Of a stretch of DNA of 32,906 nucleotides, positions 18,102-27,259 are shown one piece after another. The position numbers and the translations under genes are program-made. Origin of the DNA: Oscillochloris sp. (GTDB lineage Bacteria > Chloroflexota > Chloroflexia > Chloroflexales > Chloroflexaceae); assembly GCA_012032775.1 (NCBI GenBank), contig JAAUQO010000050.1:1-32906 (forward strand). Direction: 5' to 3'. The first letter of the stretch is position 1. Each line of letters opens with the position of its first letter. The notes under the pieces are model-generated. The model was given only the letters and a program-made list of their open reading frames with translations, ran no database searches and was not told where the DNA came from.

Positions 18102-19122
18102 GCTGGTTGCCCTGGCCGAAGCCGATCCGGAGCGGCGCGCAGAGGCCCGGCGGCGCGCCCCTGCCGCCATCGCCTACGCAAGTTACGAGGATCTGCTGGC
18201 CCGGCCCGAGGTGGAGGCGGTGGTGATCTGTTTGCCCACCGCCCTCCACGCCGAAGTGGCAAGGGCAGCATTCGCCGCCGGCAAGCATGTCTATCTTGAG
18301 AAGCCTCTGGCGGCCTCGCTCGTTGAAGGCGAAGCCGTGCTGGCGGCCTGGCAACGCTCGAATCTGGTCGGCATGATCGGTTTCAACTACCGCTTCAATG
18401 CGCTCTATCAGGCCGCCCGCCGCCAGATCGGCGCCGCTGCGATCGGTGCGCCGTTGGGGGCGCAAACCACATTCAGCGCCGCAGCACGCAATTTGCCGGA
18501 TTGGAAGCGGCAGCGCCGTACCGGTGGCAGCGCCCTGCTCGATCTGGGTAGCCATCACCTCGATCTGGTGCCGTTCCTGTTTCGCCGCCCGGCGGTTGCA
18601 GTTGCGGCCCGGATCGAGTCGCGCCAGAGCGAGGACGATACCGCCTGGATCCAGCTGGAACTGGCCGGCGGCGCCGTGGTGCAATCGCTGTTTTCGCTCA
18701 GCGCCGTCGATGAAGATCGGGTTACGCTCTATGGCAGCGCCGGCAAACTGAGCGTCGATCGTATTCACGGCTGGAATGTCGAGTATGCCCCGGCACATGC
18801 CGCAACCGGCCGCCTGGGTGCATTTACAGAGCAGTTGCGCCGGATCGCCGGCAGCCCGTATCTGCGCGAGCGCGTGCTGGCGCCGAGCAGCGAGCCGTCG
18901 TTTCGTACATCGTTGGAGCATTTTGCAGCTGTGGTGCGCAACCGTCAGCTCGATTATCCCGACCTGAGCCATGGTTATCAGGCTCTGGCACTGGTTGAGG
19001 CGGCCGAGGCTGCGGCGAAACAGAATCAGCCGCTGCGCCTGCGAAACAGCCACAATGTCGAGATCACGGCGCCGGAACACGATTCATACCAGCCGGCGCC
19101 GTTACACGGGGCGCTCACATGA
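18013..19122 (+). CDS. Gfo/Idh/MocA-family NAD(P)-dependent dehydrogenase
   Basis: This 369-residue cytoplasmic oxidoreductase probably oxidises or reduces a (nucleotide) sugar. The N-terminal Rossmann domain has GLIGCGRIAQLVHL (about 7-20) and the family signature EKPLA (96-100), whose lysine is normally catalytic. The C-terminal alpha/beta domain has GGSALLDLGSHHLDLV (171-186), with the histidine and aspartate expected near the active site. AGGAGAGGGAAGTTC precedes the ATG. It overlaps the 3' end of the upstream flavoprotein frame and ends in an ATGA overlap with the next glycosyltransferase, so the genes are probably cotranscribed. In glycan clusters such enzymes often make keto, amino or uronic sugars; the substrate here is unknown. 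Confidence 0.87.
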   Translation: MAPLRIGLIGCGRIAQLVHLNILTQSAAIKLVALAEADPERRAEARRRAPAAIAYASYEDLLARPEVEAVVICLPTALHAEVARAAFAAGKHVYLEKPLAASLVEGEAVLAAWQRSNLVGMIGFNYRFNALYQAARRQIGAAAIGAPLGAQTTFSAAARNLPDWKRQRRTGGSALLDLGSHHLDLVPFLFRRPAVAVAARIESRQSEDDTAWIQLELAGGAVVQSLFSLSAVDEDRVTLYGSAGKLSVDRIHGWNVEYAPAHAATGRLGAFTEQLRRIAGSPYLRERVLAPSSEPSFRTSLEHFAAVVRNRQLDYPDLSHGYQALALVEAAEAAAKQNQPLRLRNSHNVEITAPEHDSYQPAPLHGALT

Positions 19123-20348
19123 AGATTCTGCTTGTGAGCGACTACGGCACGCCCACCGGCGGCGCCGAGATCCAGTTTCTGGGGATGCGCGAGCGGCTGC
19201 GGGCGCGTGGCCACGATGTGCGCTTTTTCGCCAGTGCTGCACAGCCGACCGCCGTGCCGAACGCAGCCGACTATACCTGCTTCGGCACAACCTCGCGTTT
19301 GCGCGGCCTGCTGCAAACCGCAAATCCCTGGGCTGCGCAACAACTGCGAACGGTGCTGGAAACGTTTCAACCCGATGTCGTTCACGTCAAAATCTTCCTC
19401 ACGCAGCTCTCGCCGCTGATCTTGCCGCTGTTACGAAATGTTCCCGCCCTCTACCATGTGGTCTGGTACCGGCCGGTTTGTCCAACCGGCACCAAACTGC
19501 TGCCGAACGGCGCAGCCTGCACGCAGCAGCCGGGGGCGGTTTGTTTACGCCATGGCTGCGTGCCGCTCCAGGACTGGGCGCCGTTGATGCTTCAGATGCG
19601 GCTCTGGCGACGTTGGCGCGATAGTTTCAAGCTGATTGTCGCCAATAGTGCGGCCACCCGCGCACATCTGCTGGCGGCCGGAATCGGTCCGGTCGAGGTA
19701 ATCTGGAATGGTGTGCGCCCGCGCCCGCTCCGGCCGGCACTGCCCGATCTGCCGTTGGTGGTTTTCGCCGGCCGGCTGGTGCCTGAGAAGGGCGTCGATC
19801 TGCTGTTGCGAGCCTTCCAACTGGTGGCGCGCGAACTCCCGGCGGCGCGGCTTCTGCTGATCGGCGAAGGGCCGGAACAGGCAGCCCTGCACAAACAGGC
19901 CGGCGCACTCGGTCTGGCCGAACGGGTGGAGATGACGGGCCGGCTGCCGCGCGAGGAGCTTGAGGCGCGCTGTGGGGCGGCCTGGGTACAGGCGGTTCCT
20001 TCGCGTTGGGACGAGCCGTTCGGGATTGTGGCCGCCGAGGCTGCAATGCGCGGCACGGCGGTGGTGGCAAGTGCCGGCGGCGGGCTGGCCGAGATCGTGC
20101 AGGACGGCGAAACCGGACTGCTGGTGCCGCCCGGCGACGAACAGGCTCTGGCGGCTGCACTGCTGCGCTTGCTGCGTAATCGCGAGCAGGCCGAAGCCTT
20201 TGGCCGCGCCGGTCGGACGCGGGCGCTCCAGCATTTCAACGAAGACCTGGTTGCCGAAGCATTTTTAGAACGCTATCGCCGGATCAGCAGTGGCGAATTG
20301 GGCCGCCCCACGCCACCACGCGATCCCGTGGAGGCAACAAGCACATGA
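19119..20348 (+). CDS. GT4-family glycosyltransferase with a cysteine-rich insert
   Basis: This 409-residue retaining GT-B enzyme acts in the cytoplasm on a lipid-linked acceptor. The N-terminal fold opens MKILLVSDYGTPTGGAEIQF (GGAE loop). The C-terminal donor domain has VVFAGRLVPEKGVDLLLRAF and the EX7E motif in DEPFGIVAAEAAMRGT. Between about residues 115 and 150 it carries RPVCPTG, GAACTQQPGAVCLRHGC: four to five cysteines in a pattern that recurs in a GT4 subgroup and could bind a metal or form a structural knot. The start overlaps the preceding stop by ATGA, so it is translationally coupled. The sugar donor cannot be read from sequence. Confidence 0.87.
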   Translation: MKILLVSDYGTPTGGAEIQFLGMRERLRARGHDVRFFASAAQPTAVPNAADYTCFGTTSRLRGLLQTANPWAAQQLRTVLETFQPDVVHVKIFLTQLSPLILPLLRNVPALYHVVWYRPVCPTGTKLLPNGAACTQQPGAVCLRHGCVPLQDWAPLMLQMRLWRRWRDSFKLIVANSAATRAHLLAAGIGPVEVIWNGVRPRPLRPALPDLPLVVFAGRLVPEKGVDLLLRAFQLVARELPAARLLLIGEGPEQAALHKQAGALGLAERVEMTGRLPREELEARCGAAWVQAVPSRWDEPFGIVAAEAAMRGTAVVASAGGGLAEIVQDGETGLLVPPGDEQALAAALLRLLRNREQAEAFGRAGRTRALQHFNEDLVAEAFLERYRRISSGELGRPTPPRDPVEATST

Positions 20349-21322
20349 AGCGAAACCCAACCATGTCGGTCGTGCTCGTCACCCCGCATCGCTACGAGAC
20401 ATTACGTAAAGTGATGCGCCGATTGCGGGCGCAGACGATCGCCGCGCAGCTTGAGGTTGTGATTGTGGCGCCGTCGCTGATGCGACTGGCCTTTGATGAG
20501 AGCGAGCGAAGCGGATTCCTGCGCGTGCAGGTGGTTGAGTCGGGCGAATCAACGTCGCTCGGCGTAGCCAAAGCCGCCGGCGTACGAGCGGCGGCAGCGC
20601 CGGTGGTAGCCTTCGCCGAAGATCACTGTTACCCCGAACCCGACTGGGCGGCGCAGTTGCTGGCCGCACACGCAGGCCCCTGGGCGGCGGTGGCGCCGGC
20701 GATCGGGAATGCGAACCCCGAAGAAGCGGTGAGCTGGGCCAACCTGTTGATCGCCTATGGCCACTGGCTGGCGCCCGCTGTAACCCGCGAGATCCACGAT
20801 GTGCCGGCCCATAACAGTTCGTACAAGCGCGACGTACTGCTTGGCTATGGCCCCGAACTCGACACCATGCTCGGCCGCGAAGGCAGTTTGCACGCCGATC
20901 TGCGGGCGCAGGGCCACAAACTGTATATCACCGGCGCTGCGCGAGCCTACCACCTGAATCCAACCCGCGCCCCGGACTGGTGGATCTTGCGCTTTAATGC
21001 CGGCCGGCTTTATGCCGCCACCAGAGCTGCCGGCGAGGGCTGGTCGCAAGCACGGCGCATGATTTACGCCGGGGGTGCGCCGCTGGTTCCGCTGATGCGT
21101 TTGCCGCAACTCCTCGGTCAGCTCCGCCAGGCCGGGTTATCGGCGTTGCTGCCGCGCATCTTTCCGGCCCTGCTGCTCGGCCTGCTCATCCATAGCGCCG
21201 GCGAGTTGGCCGGCTACATTGTCGGTGAGGGCGGCACCCGCGAGTACCTGGCGAACTTCGAATACGACCGCATCCGCCAGCTTGCGCGGGCCGACCGGAT
21301 CAGGCACCTGGAGGTGGTATGA
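20345..21322 (+). CDS. GT2-like glycosyltransferase, divergent: DDGS motif absent, EDH in place of DXD
   Basis: This 325-residue GT-A-fold protein is coupled to both neighbours by ATGA overlaps. It has the family opening (MSVVLVTPHRYETLRKVMRRL), but the nucleotide-binding DDGS position reads VVIVAPS, and the usual DXD reads FAEDHCYPEPDW. This EDH variant recurs, as far as I recall, in one GT2 subgroup, so the protein may still be active with altered donor or metal use. The acceptor-side region SSYKRDVLLGYG and LHADLRAQGHKLYI is conserved. A hydrophobic stretch near the C-terminus (LLPRIFPALLLGLLIHSAG) may associate with the membrane. The glycosyltransferase call is good; catalytic competence is uncertain. 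Confidence 0.75.
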   Translation: MKRNPTMSVVLVTPHRYETLRKVMRRLRAQTIAAQLEVVIVAPSLMRLAFDESERSGFLRVQVVESGESTSLGVAKAAGVRAAAAPVVAFAEDHCYPEPDWAAQLLAAHAGPWAAVAPAIGNANPEEAVSWANLLIAYGHWLAPAVTREIHDVPAHNSSYKRDVLLGYGPELDTMLGREGSLHADLRAQGHKLYITGAARAYHLNPTRAPDWWILRFNAGRLYAATRAAGEGWSQARRMIYAGGAPLVPLMRLPQLLGQLRQAGLSALLPRIFPALLLGLLIHSAGELAGYIVGEGGTREYLANFEYDRIRQLARADRIRHLEVV

Positions 21323-22239
21323 GCACAGCGCCGCTGGTTTCGGTGGTGATCCCGACCTATAACCGGCCGCAGCCACTCGCCGCCTGCTTGCAAGCACTGG
21401 CCGCCCAGGATTACCCGCGCGATCGTTACGAAGTGATCGTGGTTGACGACGGCAGCCCGCAATCGCCCGCGCCGTTGTTCGCTGCGCTGCCCGAGATGAC
21501 GGTGCGGCTGATTGTGCAACAACGGCGCGGCCCGGCCGCCGCGCGCAATGCCGGGGCGGCCGTTGCGCATGGCCGTATCCTGGCCTTTACCGACGACGAT
21601 TGCCGGCCGCATCCCGATTGGTTGCGGGCGCTGAGCCTGCGTAGCGCAAGCGCGCCGAACGCACTGGTTGGCGGCGCAATCCGTAACGCCCTGCCCGACA
21701 ATCCCTACGCCGACGCAAGCCAGATCCTGGTCGGCTATATCTACGACTATTACAACCGGCCGCAAGGAGCGCGTTTCTTCACCTCGAACAATATCGCCAT
21801 GCCGCGCGAGCAATTCCTGGCGATCGGCGGTTTCGACGCCGGCTATCCCCGTGCGGCAGCCGAAGATCGCGACTTTTGTGACCGCTGGTTGGATGCGGGT
21901 TACCCACTGCTTTATGCCCCCGAAGCCCGGATCGATCATGCCCATGCACTCGATCTACGCCGCTTCTGGCGCCAGCACTTCAACTATGGTCGCGGCGCCT
22001 ACCATTTTCATCGTGGGCGGGCCGTACGCAATCAGCAGGAGATTCGGGTTGAGCCGTTGCGCTTTTACGGCAATCTGCTGGCGGCGCCGCTGAATAACCG
22101 GCCGCTGAACCAGGCCTTGCCGCGGGTTGGATTGTTGTTTCTCTCGCAGGCTGCAAACGCGCTCGGCTTCTTTGTCGAGCGGGCCGTCCAGGCCGGCGGG
22201 CCGGCGCAAAGCCCGCTCAGGCGAACGGGAATGCAGTAA
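21319..22239 (+). CDS. GT2-family glycosyltransferase
   Basis: This 306-residue inverting GT-A enzyme has all expected motifs: VSVVIPTYNRPQPL (7-20), VVDDGS (41-46), FTDDDCRPHPDW with the metal-binding DDD (92-94), and AAAEDRDFCDRWLDAGY with the catalytic acidic pair. It starts at an ATGA overlap with the previous GT2 gene. Length and motif spacing are typical. It has no strong membrane anchor and should work at the cytoplasmic face on the growing lipid-linked glycan. Compared with its neighbour it is the canonical member of the pair; the two together could act successively. Confidence 0.88.
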   Translation: MSTAPLVSVVIPTYNRPQPLAACLQALAAQDYPRDRYEVIVVDDGSPQSPAPLFAALPEMTVRLIVQQRRGPAAARNAGAAVAHGRILAFTDDDCRPHPDWLRALSLRSASAPNALVGGAIRNALPDNPYADASQILVGYIYDYYNRPQGARFFTSNNIAMPREQFLAIGGFDAGYPRAAAEDRDFCDRWLDAGYPLLYAPEARIDHAHALDLRRFWRQHFNYGRGAYHFHRGRAVRNQQEIRVEPLRFYGNLLAAPLNNRPLNQALPRVGLLFLSQAANALGFFVERAVQAGGPAQSPLRRTGMQ

Positions 22240-22303
22240 CAGGACGAAAGTCGATCATTTCGCGCGTTTGGCCGCTTCGCTGCCCAATGGCGACGAAACA
22301 CGT

Positions 22304-23844
22304 ATGGAAGCAACGATACAGAAACATGCGCCGGCTGCCGAACGCTGGGAGACCAGAATTACGGCCATCCTCAGTTCGGCCTGGCTGGCCTGGGTCATTA
22401 TTCTCGGCGGGATGGCGTTGCGCCTGATCCCATATCGGTTCAACCGCTCGCTCTGGTTCGACGAAGCGGCGCTGGCGCTGAATATTATCCAGCGCGATTA
22501 TGCCCGGCTGCTTGAACCACTCGACCTGCGGCAGACCGGGCCGATCGGGTTTTTGTTCGCCGAGCGCTTCGCATTTGAGTTGTTCGGCAGCAGCGAATAC
22601 GCCTTGCGGCTGGTGCCGTTGCTGGCCAGTCTGGCGCCTTGCCGCTGCTGTATGCGGTGGGGCGGGCCTATATCAGTGCGCCGGCCGTGCCGCTGGCGCT
22701 CGGCCTGTTCGCCATCCTTGAACCGCTGGTGCGCTACGCCACGGAGATGAAACAGTACTCCGGCGATATCGCCTGCACGCTGATCGTGCTCTATGGCGCC
22801 CATCTGGTGCAACAACGGCCCAACTGGTTGCGGATCGGCCTGTTCGGATTGGCCGGCGCCGTGATCCTGTGGTTCTCGCAACCTGCGGTCTTTGTGCTCG
22901 GCGGCGCCGGGATTGTGCTGGGCGTCATGGCATTGCGCGAGCGCGATTGGCGCCGGGTTATTGCACTGGCCCTGGCCGGCGCACTCTGGCTGGCGAGTTT
23001 CATCCCGTCCTACCAGTTATCGTTGCGCACGATCGCCGACTATGGGTATTTTGCGACAAGCTGGGAAAGCGGGTTTGCGCCCGCCGGCTCAGGCGATCAA
23101 GCGTTCGAGAATCTGCGCTGGTATGTGATGACCTTCTTCGGCATATTCAAATCCCCAACCGGACTAGAAGACTATGCCGCCGGTGTGGCCGGAATCGCCG
23201 TGCTGGTGGCCGGCGCTGTGCTTGCGCGAACCCGCCGCCTACACTTGCTGTTGCTGATCGCGCCGATCGGGCTGACGCTGATCGCCTCGTTCCTGAAGTT
23301 GTACCCATTTCAGGCCCGCGTGCTGCTCTTTCTGGTGCCGATTCTGTTACTCCTGACCGCCGAAGGCGTCGAACAACTCAGTAATCACACCCCCTGGCGG
23401 CGTGTCCTCTGGCTGGGCCTGGTGCTGGTGCTGGCCCTGGAACCGACGATCCTGACGGCCCAGCAGCTACTTGTGCCGCGCCGGCATCAGGAATTGCGCC
23501 CGGTGCTGGCCCATGTGCGCGAGCGAATTGAAGCGGGCGACACGGTCTATGTCTACTATGGCGCGTACAACGCCTTTCGCTACTACACCCACAATGATCC
23601 ATTGCCGGCCGGCGAGATCATCCACGGCAGCGAATCACGCGCCGATTGGAACGTCTATTTTCAGGAACTCGACGCATTACGCGGTCGCGAACGGGTCTGG
23701 GTGATCTTCGCAAATCGCTACAGCGACGCAGGGGCCGACGAGCGCGAATTACTATTGTTCCATCTTAATCAGATCGGCAGGCAACTCGACGAGCAGCGGG
23801 CGGCGAATGCGTCGGCCCATTTGTATATGCTGCCGGCGCCGTAA
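22304..23844 (+). CDS. GT-C-type membrane glycosyltransferase (GT39/ArnT-like), frame break near 22638
   Basis: This polytopic membrane protein of about 513 residues probably uses a polyprenyl-phosphate sugar on the outer face of the membrane. After a first helix (AWLAWVIILGGMALRLIPY) it has RSLWFDEAALALN, the acidic loop typical of GT-C enzymes, and many further helices such as VVLVLALEPTIL-type stretches. The frame is lost after VPLLASLA near 22638; one extra base gives LPLLYAVGRAYISAPAVP, the frame open to 23844. The ATG at 22304 (MEATIQKHA) has only a weak ribosome site, and an in-frame TTG at 22268 is an alternative. It could finish or decorate the exported glycan. The GT39 assignment is by motif and topology only. 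Confidence 0.77.
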
Positions 23845-23855
23845 ACCAGGGAGCG

Positions 23856-23943
23856 CTAGAACCTCGGTAGCGTAATCGGATTTGTGGGCGTTTCGGGCCG
23901 CCGGCTCGTAAGGATTCTGTCAAATACGCTACCGACGTTCTAG
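23856..23943. repeat. 88-bp element with 19-bp near-perfect inverted repeats
   Basis: CTAGAACCTCGGTAGCGTA (23856-23874) and TACGCTACCGACGTTCTAG (23925-23943) are complementary at 18 of 19 positions and enclose 50 bases. It lies 12 bases after the GT-C gene's stop and 42 bases before the GMC oxidoreductase. It has no coding capacity. The CTAG at both outer ends could be target-site duplication of a small non-autonomous transposon; alternatively the arms form a strong terminator or attenuator between two parts of the cluster. Confidence 0.6.
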
Positions 23944-23985
23944 TGTCCATAAGGGTTTCGTACCGATCCCTACCAAAGAGGCGTC

Positions 23986-25617
23986 ATGATTCGCGATAGT
24001 GAAGATCTGCAAGAATCTGCGGAGCTGTGGGCCGAAGTTGCGATTGTCGGAGCCGGATTTGCCGGGTTGGAACTGGCGACCTACCTGGGGCGCCATGGAG
24101 TGAATGTGGTGCTCCTGGAAAGTGGCCGCGAACAGTTTGATCCCCAGATTCAAGCCTTGGCGGCCACGAAAAGTGTCGGCAAGCAACTACGCACACCCGA
24201 CCCCGACAGCCCGTTTACGCCGTACCTGCCGCCGATCTTTCGCGGCGAGTTCCGTATTCGCCAATTCGGCGGCACATCGAACATCTGGACCGGCAAGTGG
24301 CGCACCTTCGACGAGCTTGATTTTGCCGAGCGACCCTGGATTCCGCACAGCGGCTGGCCGATCAGCCGCGCCGAGATCGCACCGTTCTACTGCCAGATCG
24401 CGCAGGATTACAAGCTCGGCGATTTTGCGGCCTTTGCCCACAGCCGGCCCTACCGCGCCGCCGAAACGGCCCTGGCTCCGGCCGGGCTGAAGCTATCATT
24501 CCATTACTGGGAGCAAACTGCGTCGCGGCCGGCTGGCATCCATCGCCAGACCTTGCAGCAATTGCCGAATGTCGATCTGATCCTGGGCGCAAACGCAACC
24601 GAGATTGTGCTCGATCCAAAGCTGGAGCAGGTCGAGTCGATTGTGTTTCAATCCTTGGATGGCCGCCGCTTCAGCCTATCGGCCGCCACTTTCGTGCTGG
24701 CGGTGGGCGGCCTGGAAGGCGCACGGCTGATGCTCGCTTCAAACCGACAACTTCCAGCGGGCATAGGCAATCAGCATGGCCTGGTCGGACGCTTCCACAT
24801 GGATCACCCCAAGAGCAAGCGCGCCCGGTTGCAGCCGGGGCCGGCGCTCGCCGCAATCGCCGAGTGGACGCAAACACAGCCGCGACCGCGCTTTCATGTC
24901 AGCCTGTCGCTGGACGACGCGACCCAGCAGGCCCGGCAGATCTTGAACCATGCGATCTATCTCAGCCCGGTCTATGCGTATCTGGTCGATTACCCGCAAC
25001 AGCAGGTTGAGCGCCTGAAACGGGCGCTGGCCCAGTCGCAGGTTGGCGAGATGATCGCAGCCGCCTTTGATCTTCTGCGCTCGCCGCGCTTAATCCAGAA
25101 GATTTTGCAGCGCCGCAAGTATGCCGATCGCGGCGGGCCGATCGCTTACTATCAGGGCAGCATGTATGTTGAGCAGGCGCCGAATCACGAAAGTGCTTTA
25201 CACCTGAGCGAGGAACGCGACGCCCTGGGGCTGCCGAAATTGCTGATAAACTGGCAATTGACCGATTTCGATCATACATCGTTTCAGACCACCCTGGGTT
25301 GCCTTGTGGATGCATTTCAGCGCGCCGGGCTTGGAAAACTCGATTTTGGGCCGGAGCCGCTCACCCTCGACGACGCAATGGTTGACGCCGCCCATCATAT
25401 TGGAGCAACCCGCATGGCCGCAACGCCTGAGCGTGGCGTCGTTGATGCGAACTGTAAAGTGTTCGGCGTTGAAAATCTGTATATCGCCAGTAGTTCCGTG
25501 TTCCCAACCGGCCATAGTGCTGCGCCGACCCTGACGATTCTGGCATTGGCGCGCCGGCTCGGCGTGCATCTGTTGCAGGTTCGTTCATCCGTGCGGCAAG
25601 CGGAACCGAGCCTGTGA
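23986..25617 (+). CDS. GMC-family FAD-dependent oxidoreductase
   Basis: This 543-residue flavoprotein oxidises an alcohol, most likely on a sugar in this context. The N-terminal FAD-binding Rossmann motif is VAIVGAGFAGLELATYL (about 18-34), ending LLESGRE (acidic ribose ligand). The second FAD contact is QFGGTSNIWTGKWRTF. The C-terminal GMC domain has DAAHHIGATRMA, carrying the active-site histidines, then NLYIASSSVFPTGHSAAPTLTILALARRL. AGAGG lies about six bases before the ATG. The 3' end overlaps the first flippase gene (GTGA). Relatives occur in polysaccharide clusters of several phyla, but the substrate is rarely known. There is no signal peptide, so it acts before export. Confidence 0.85.
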   Translation: MIRDSEDLQESAELWAEVAIVGAGFAGLELATYLGRHGVNVVLLESGREQFDPQIQALAATKSVGKQLRTPDPDSPFTPYLPPIFRGEFRIRQFGGTSNIWTGKWRTFDELDFAERPWIPHSGWPISRAEIAPFYCQIAQDYKLGDFAAFAHSRPYRAAETALAPAGLKLSFHYWEQTASRPAGIHRQTLQQLPNVDLILGANATEIVLDPKLEQVESIVFQSLDGRRFSLSAATFVLAVGGLEGARLMLASNRQLPAGIGNQHGLVGRFHMDHPKSKRARLQPGPALAAIAEWTQTQPRPRFHVSLSLDDATQQARQILNHAIYLSPVYAYLVDYPQQQVERLKRALAQSQVGEMIAAAFDLLRSPRLIQKILQRRKYADRGGPIAYYQGSMYVEQAPNHESALHLSEERDALGLPKLLINWQLTDFDHTSFQTTLGCLVDAFQRAGLGKLDFGPEPLTLDDAMVDAAHHIGATRMAATPERGVVDANCKVFGVENLYIASSSVFPTGHSAAPTLTILALARRLGVHLLQVRSSVRQAEPSL

Positions 25618-27191
25618 ACAACATGATTGGCGATCAGCGCGAAGCAAACGGCGCTGCCGGAACATCCAGCGCCCGCAAAACAAAACTGGCCCGTTCCGGC
25701 ATCGCGACCGTGATCGGGCAGTTCTCAACCATTGCGATTTCAACCGGTGCAACGATTATCATGGCGCGGTTGCTCGACCCGGCCGATTTCGGACTGGTCG
25801 CCATGGTTCAGGCGCTCATTCTGTTTATCGGCAGCTTTCGCGATTTCGGCTTGCCGATGGCGGCGTTGCAATCACGCGATCTCGATCACCTGCAATCGAG
25901 TGCGCTATTCTGGACGAATCTGCCGATTACGATCGGGGTCACGCTCTTTATGATCCTGATGGGGCCGGTGCTGAGCTGGTTCTTCGGCGCGCCGGAGTTG
26001 ACATTGCTCACGGCGGTGATGAGTATCGGCGTTCTGGCCCCGGCCCTGGCCAATCAGCACGAGGCCTTACTGACGCGCCAGTTGCGTTTCGGCGCGCTGG
26101 TGGCCTGGGATGCCGGATTCCTGATCGTAGGTGTCGTCAGCGCGATCGGACTGGCGCTGCTGGGCGCCGGCTACTGGGCACTTGCGGCCCAATTCATTGT
26201 CTGGCAAGTCGGGCGGGCCGTGTCGGTCTGGATCGTTACGGGATGGATGCCGGCGAGTTTACGTGCCGCCCGTGAAGCGCGCCGGCAGATCCGGCAACTG
26301 CTCTCGTTCGGCGCATACCTGACCGGCTATCGCGTGATCGCCCACGCCGGCCGCGACATTGATCGGGTGCTGGTTGGCTACGTCGGCGGGCCACAGGCGC
26401 TTGGTCTGTACGATGCGGCCTTTCGCTGGGCCAGATTGCCGATCCAACAGCTCTACACACCGCTATTGGGCGTAGCAGTGGCGGCGTTAAGCACGGTTCG
26501 TGAGGATGCCGCAGCCTACCGCCGGCATGTGCGCCTGATCCTCACGCCGGTGTTCTCGCTTTCCATCCCGGTGCTGATCTATGCGGCGATTGCCGCCGAC
26601 GCCCTGATTTTGTTGTTGCTCGGGCCAAAGTGGAGCGGCGCAATACCGCTTTTTCGCGCGCTTTGCATCGGCACAACGGCCCTGGCCGCCTCAAAGACAA
26701 TGAAGTGGCTGTATGTTTCCCTGGGTGAAACAAAACGGCAATTCCGCTGGGGCCTGTTTTACGCCCCGATCTTTGCGCTATGTATCGCCGTTGGTGCATC
26801 GTATGGCGCCGAAGGCGCCGCAATCGCATACGCCGTGGCCCAATGGGGGCTATTGCTGCCGGGATTGGCCTATTGTCTGCATGGGTCGCCGCTCCGGCTG
26901 GATCAATTCTTGCACATCCTGGCGCGTCCACTGGCGGCGGCGCTGATCGCGGGCGGGTTTGCCTGGGCTGTCGGCCTGGAATACGGCAATGCGCACCACC
27001 TTTTGCAGTTGACGATCAAAGCCGGACTCTTCTTCCCACTGTATGCTGCGGTCTGGTTGCTGATGCCGGGCGGACGAACTGCGCTGCAGGACAGCCTGGC
27101 GTTGATCACAAGCCTGCGCCGGCGCCAATCGGCCGGTAGCGGATCGGACATTGCGCCTACGGCCGTCGCGAGCCGGGCGGATATGATATAG
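25614..27191 (+). CDS. Wzx-type polysaccharide/oligosaccharide flippase, copy 1
   Basis: This 525-residue polytopic inner-membrane protein of the MOP/PST superfamily moves a lipid-linked glycan across the membrane. The first helices include IATVIGQFSTIAISTGATII, and family signatures are ARLLDPADFGLVAMV, GSFRDFGLP and HEALLTRQLRFGAL. About twelve helices are expected. It starts at GTG 25614, overlapping the GMC stop; ATG 25623 is an alternative nine bases on, and neither has a strong ribosome site. It is clearly paralogous to the next gene (shared PADFGL, GSFRDFGLP, EALLTRQ-RFGAL). The specific glycan cannot be told. Confidence 0.87.
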   Translation: MNNMIGDQREANGAAGTSSARKTKLARSGIATVIGQFSTIAISTGATIIMARLLDPADFGLVAMVQALILFIGSFRDFGLPMAALQSRDLDHLQSSALFWTNLPITIGVTLFMILMGPVLSWFFGAPELTLLTAVMSIGVLAPALANQHEALLTRQLRFGALVAWDAGFLIVGVVSAIGLALLGAGYWALAAQFIVWQVGRAVSVWIVTGWMPASLRAAREARRQIRQLLSFGAYLTGYRVIAHAGRDIDRVLVGYVGGPQALGLYDAAFRWARLPIQQLYTPLLGVAVAALSTVREDAAAYRRHVRLILTPVFSLSIPVLIYAAIAADALILLLLGPKWSGAIPLFRALCIGTTALAASKTMKWLYVSLGETKRQFRWGLFYAPIFALCIAVGASYGAEGAAIAYAVAQWGLLLPGLAYCLHGSPLRLDQFLHILARPLAAALIAGGFAWAVGLEYGNAHHLLQLTIKAGLFFPLYAAVWLLMPGGRTALQDSLALITSLRRRQSAGSGSDIAPTAVASRADMI

Positions 27192-27259
27192 GCAGCATCG
27201 ATGTCGCTATCGCGTAACGCCTTCCAACATGCCGGATCGCGTTTTTGTGGGCAACCGCA

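Noticed and set aside
17043..19080. Two long minus-strand ORFs opposite the UGM-like and Gfo/Idh/MocA genes
   Set aside because: The plus-strand frames carry the FAD, NAD and catalytic motifs and the ATGA coupling; the antisense frames have no motifs.
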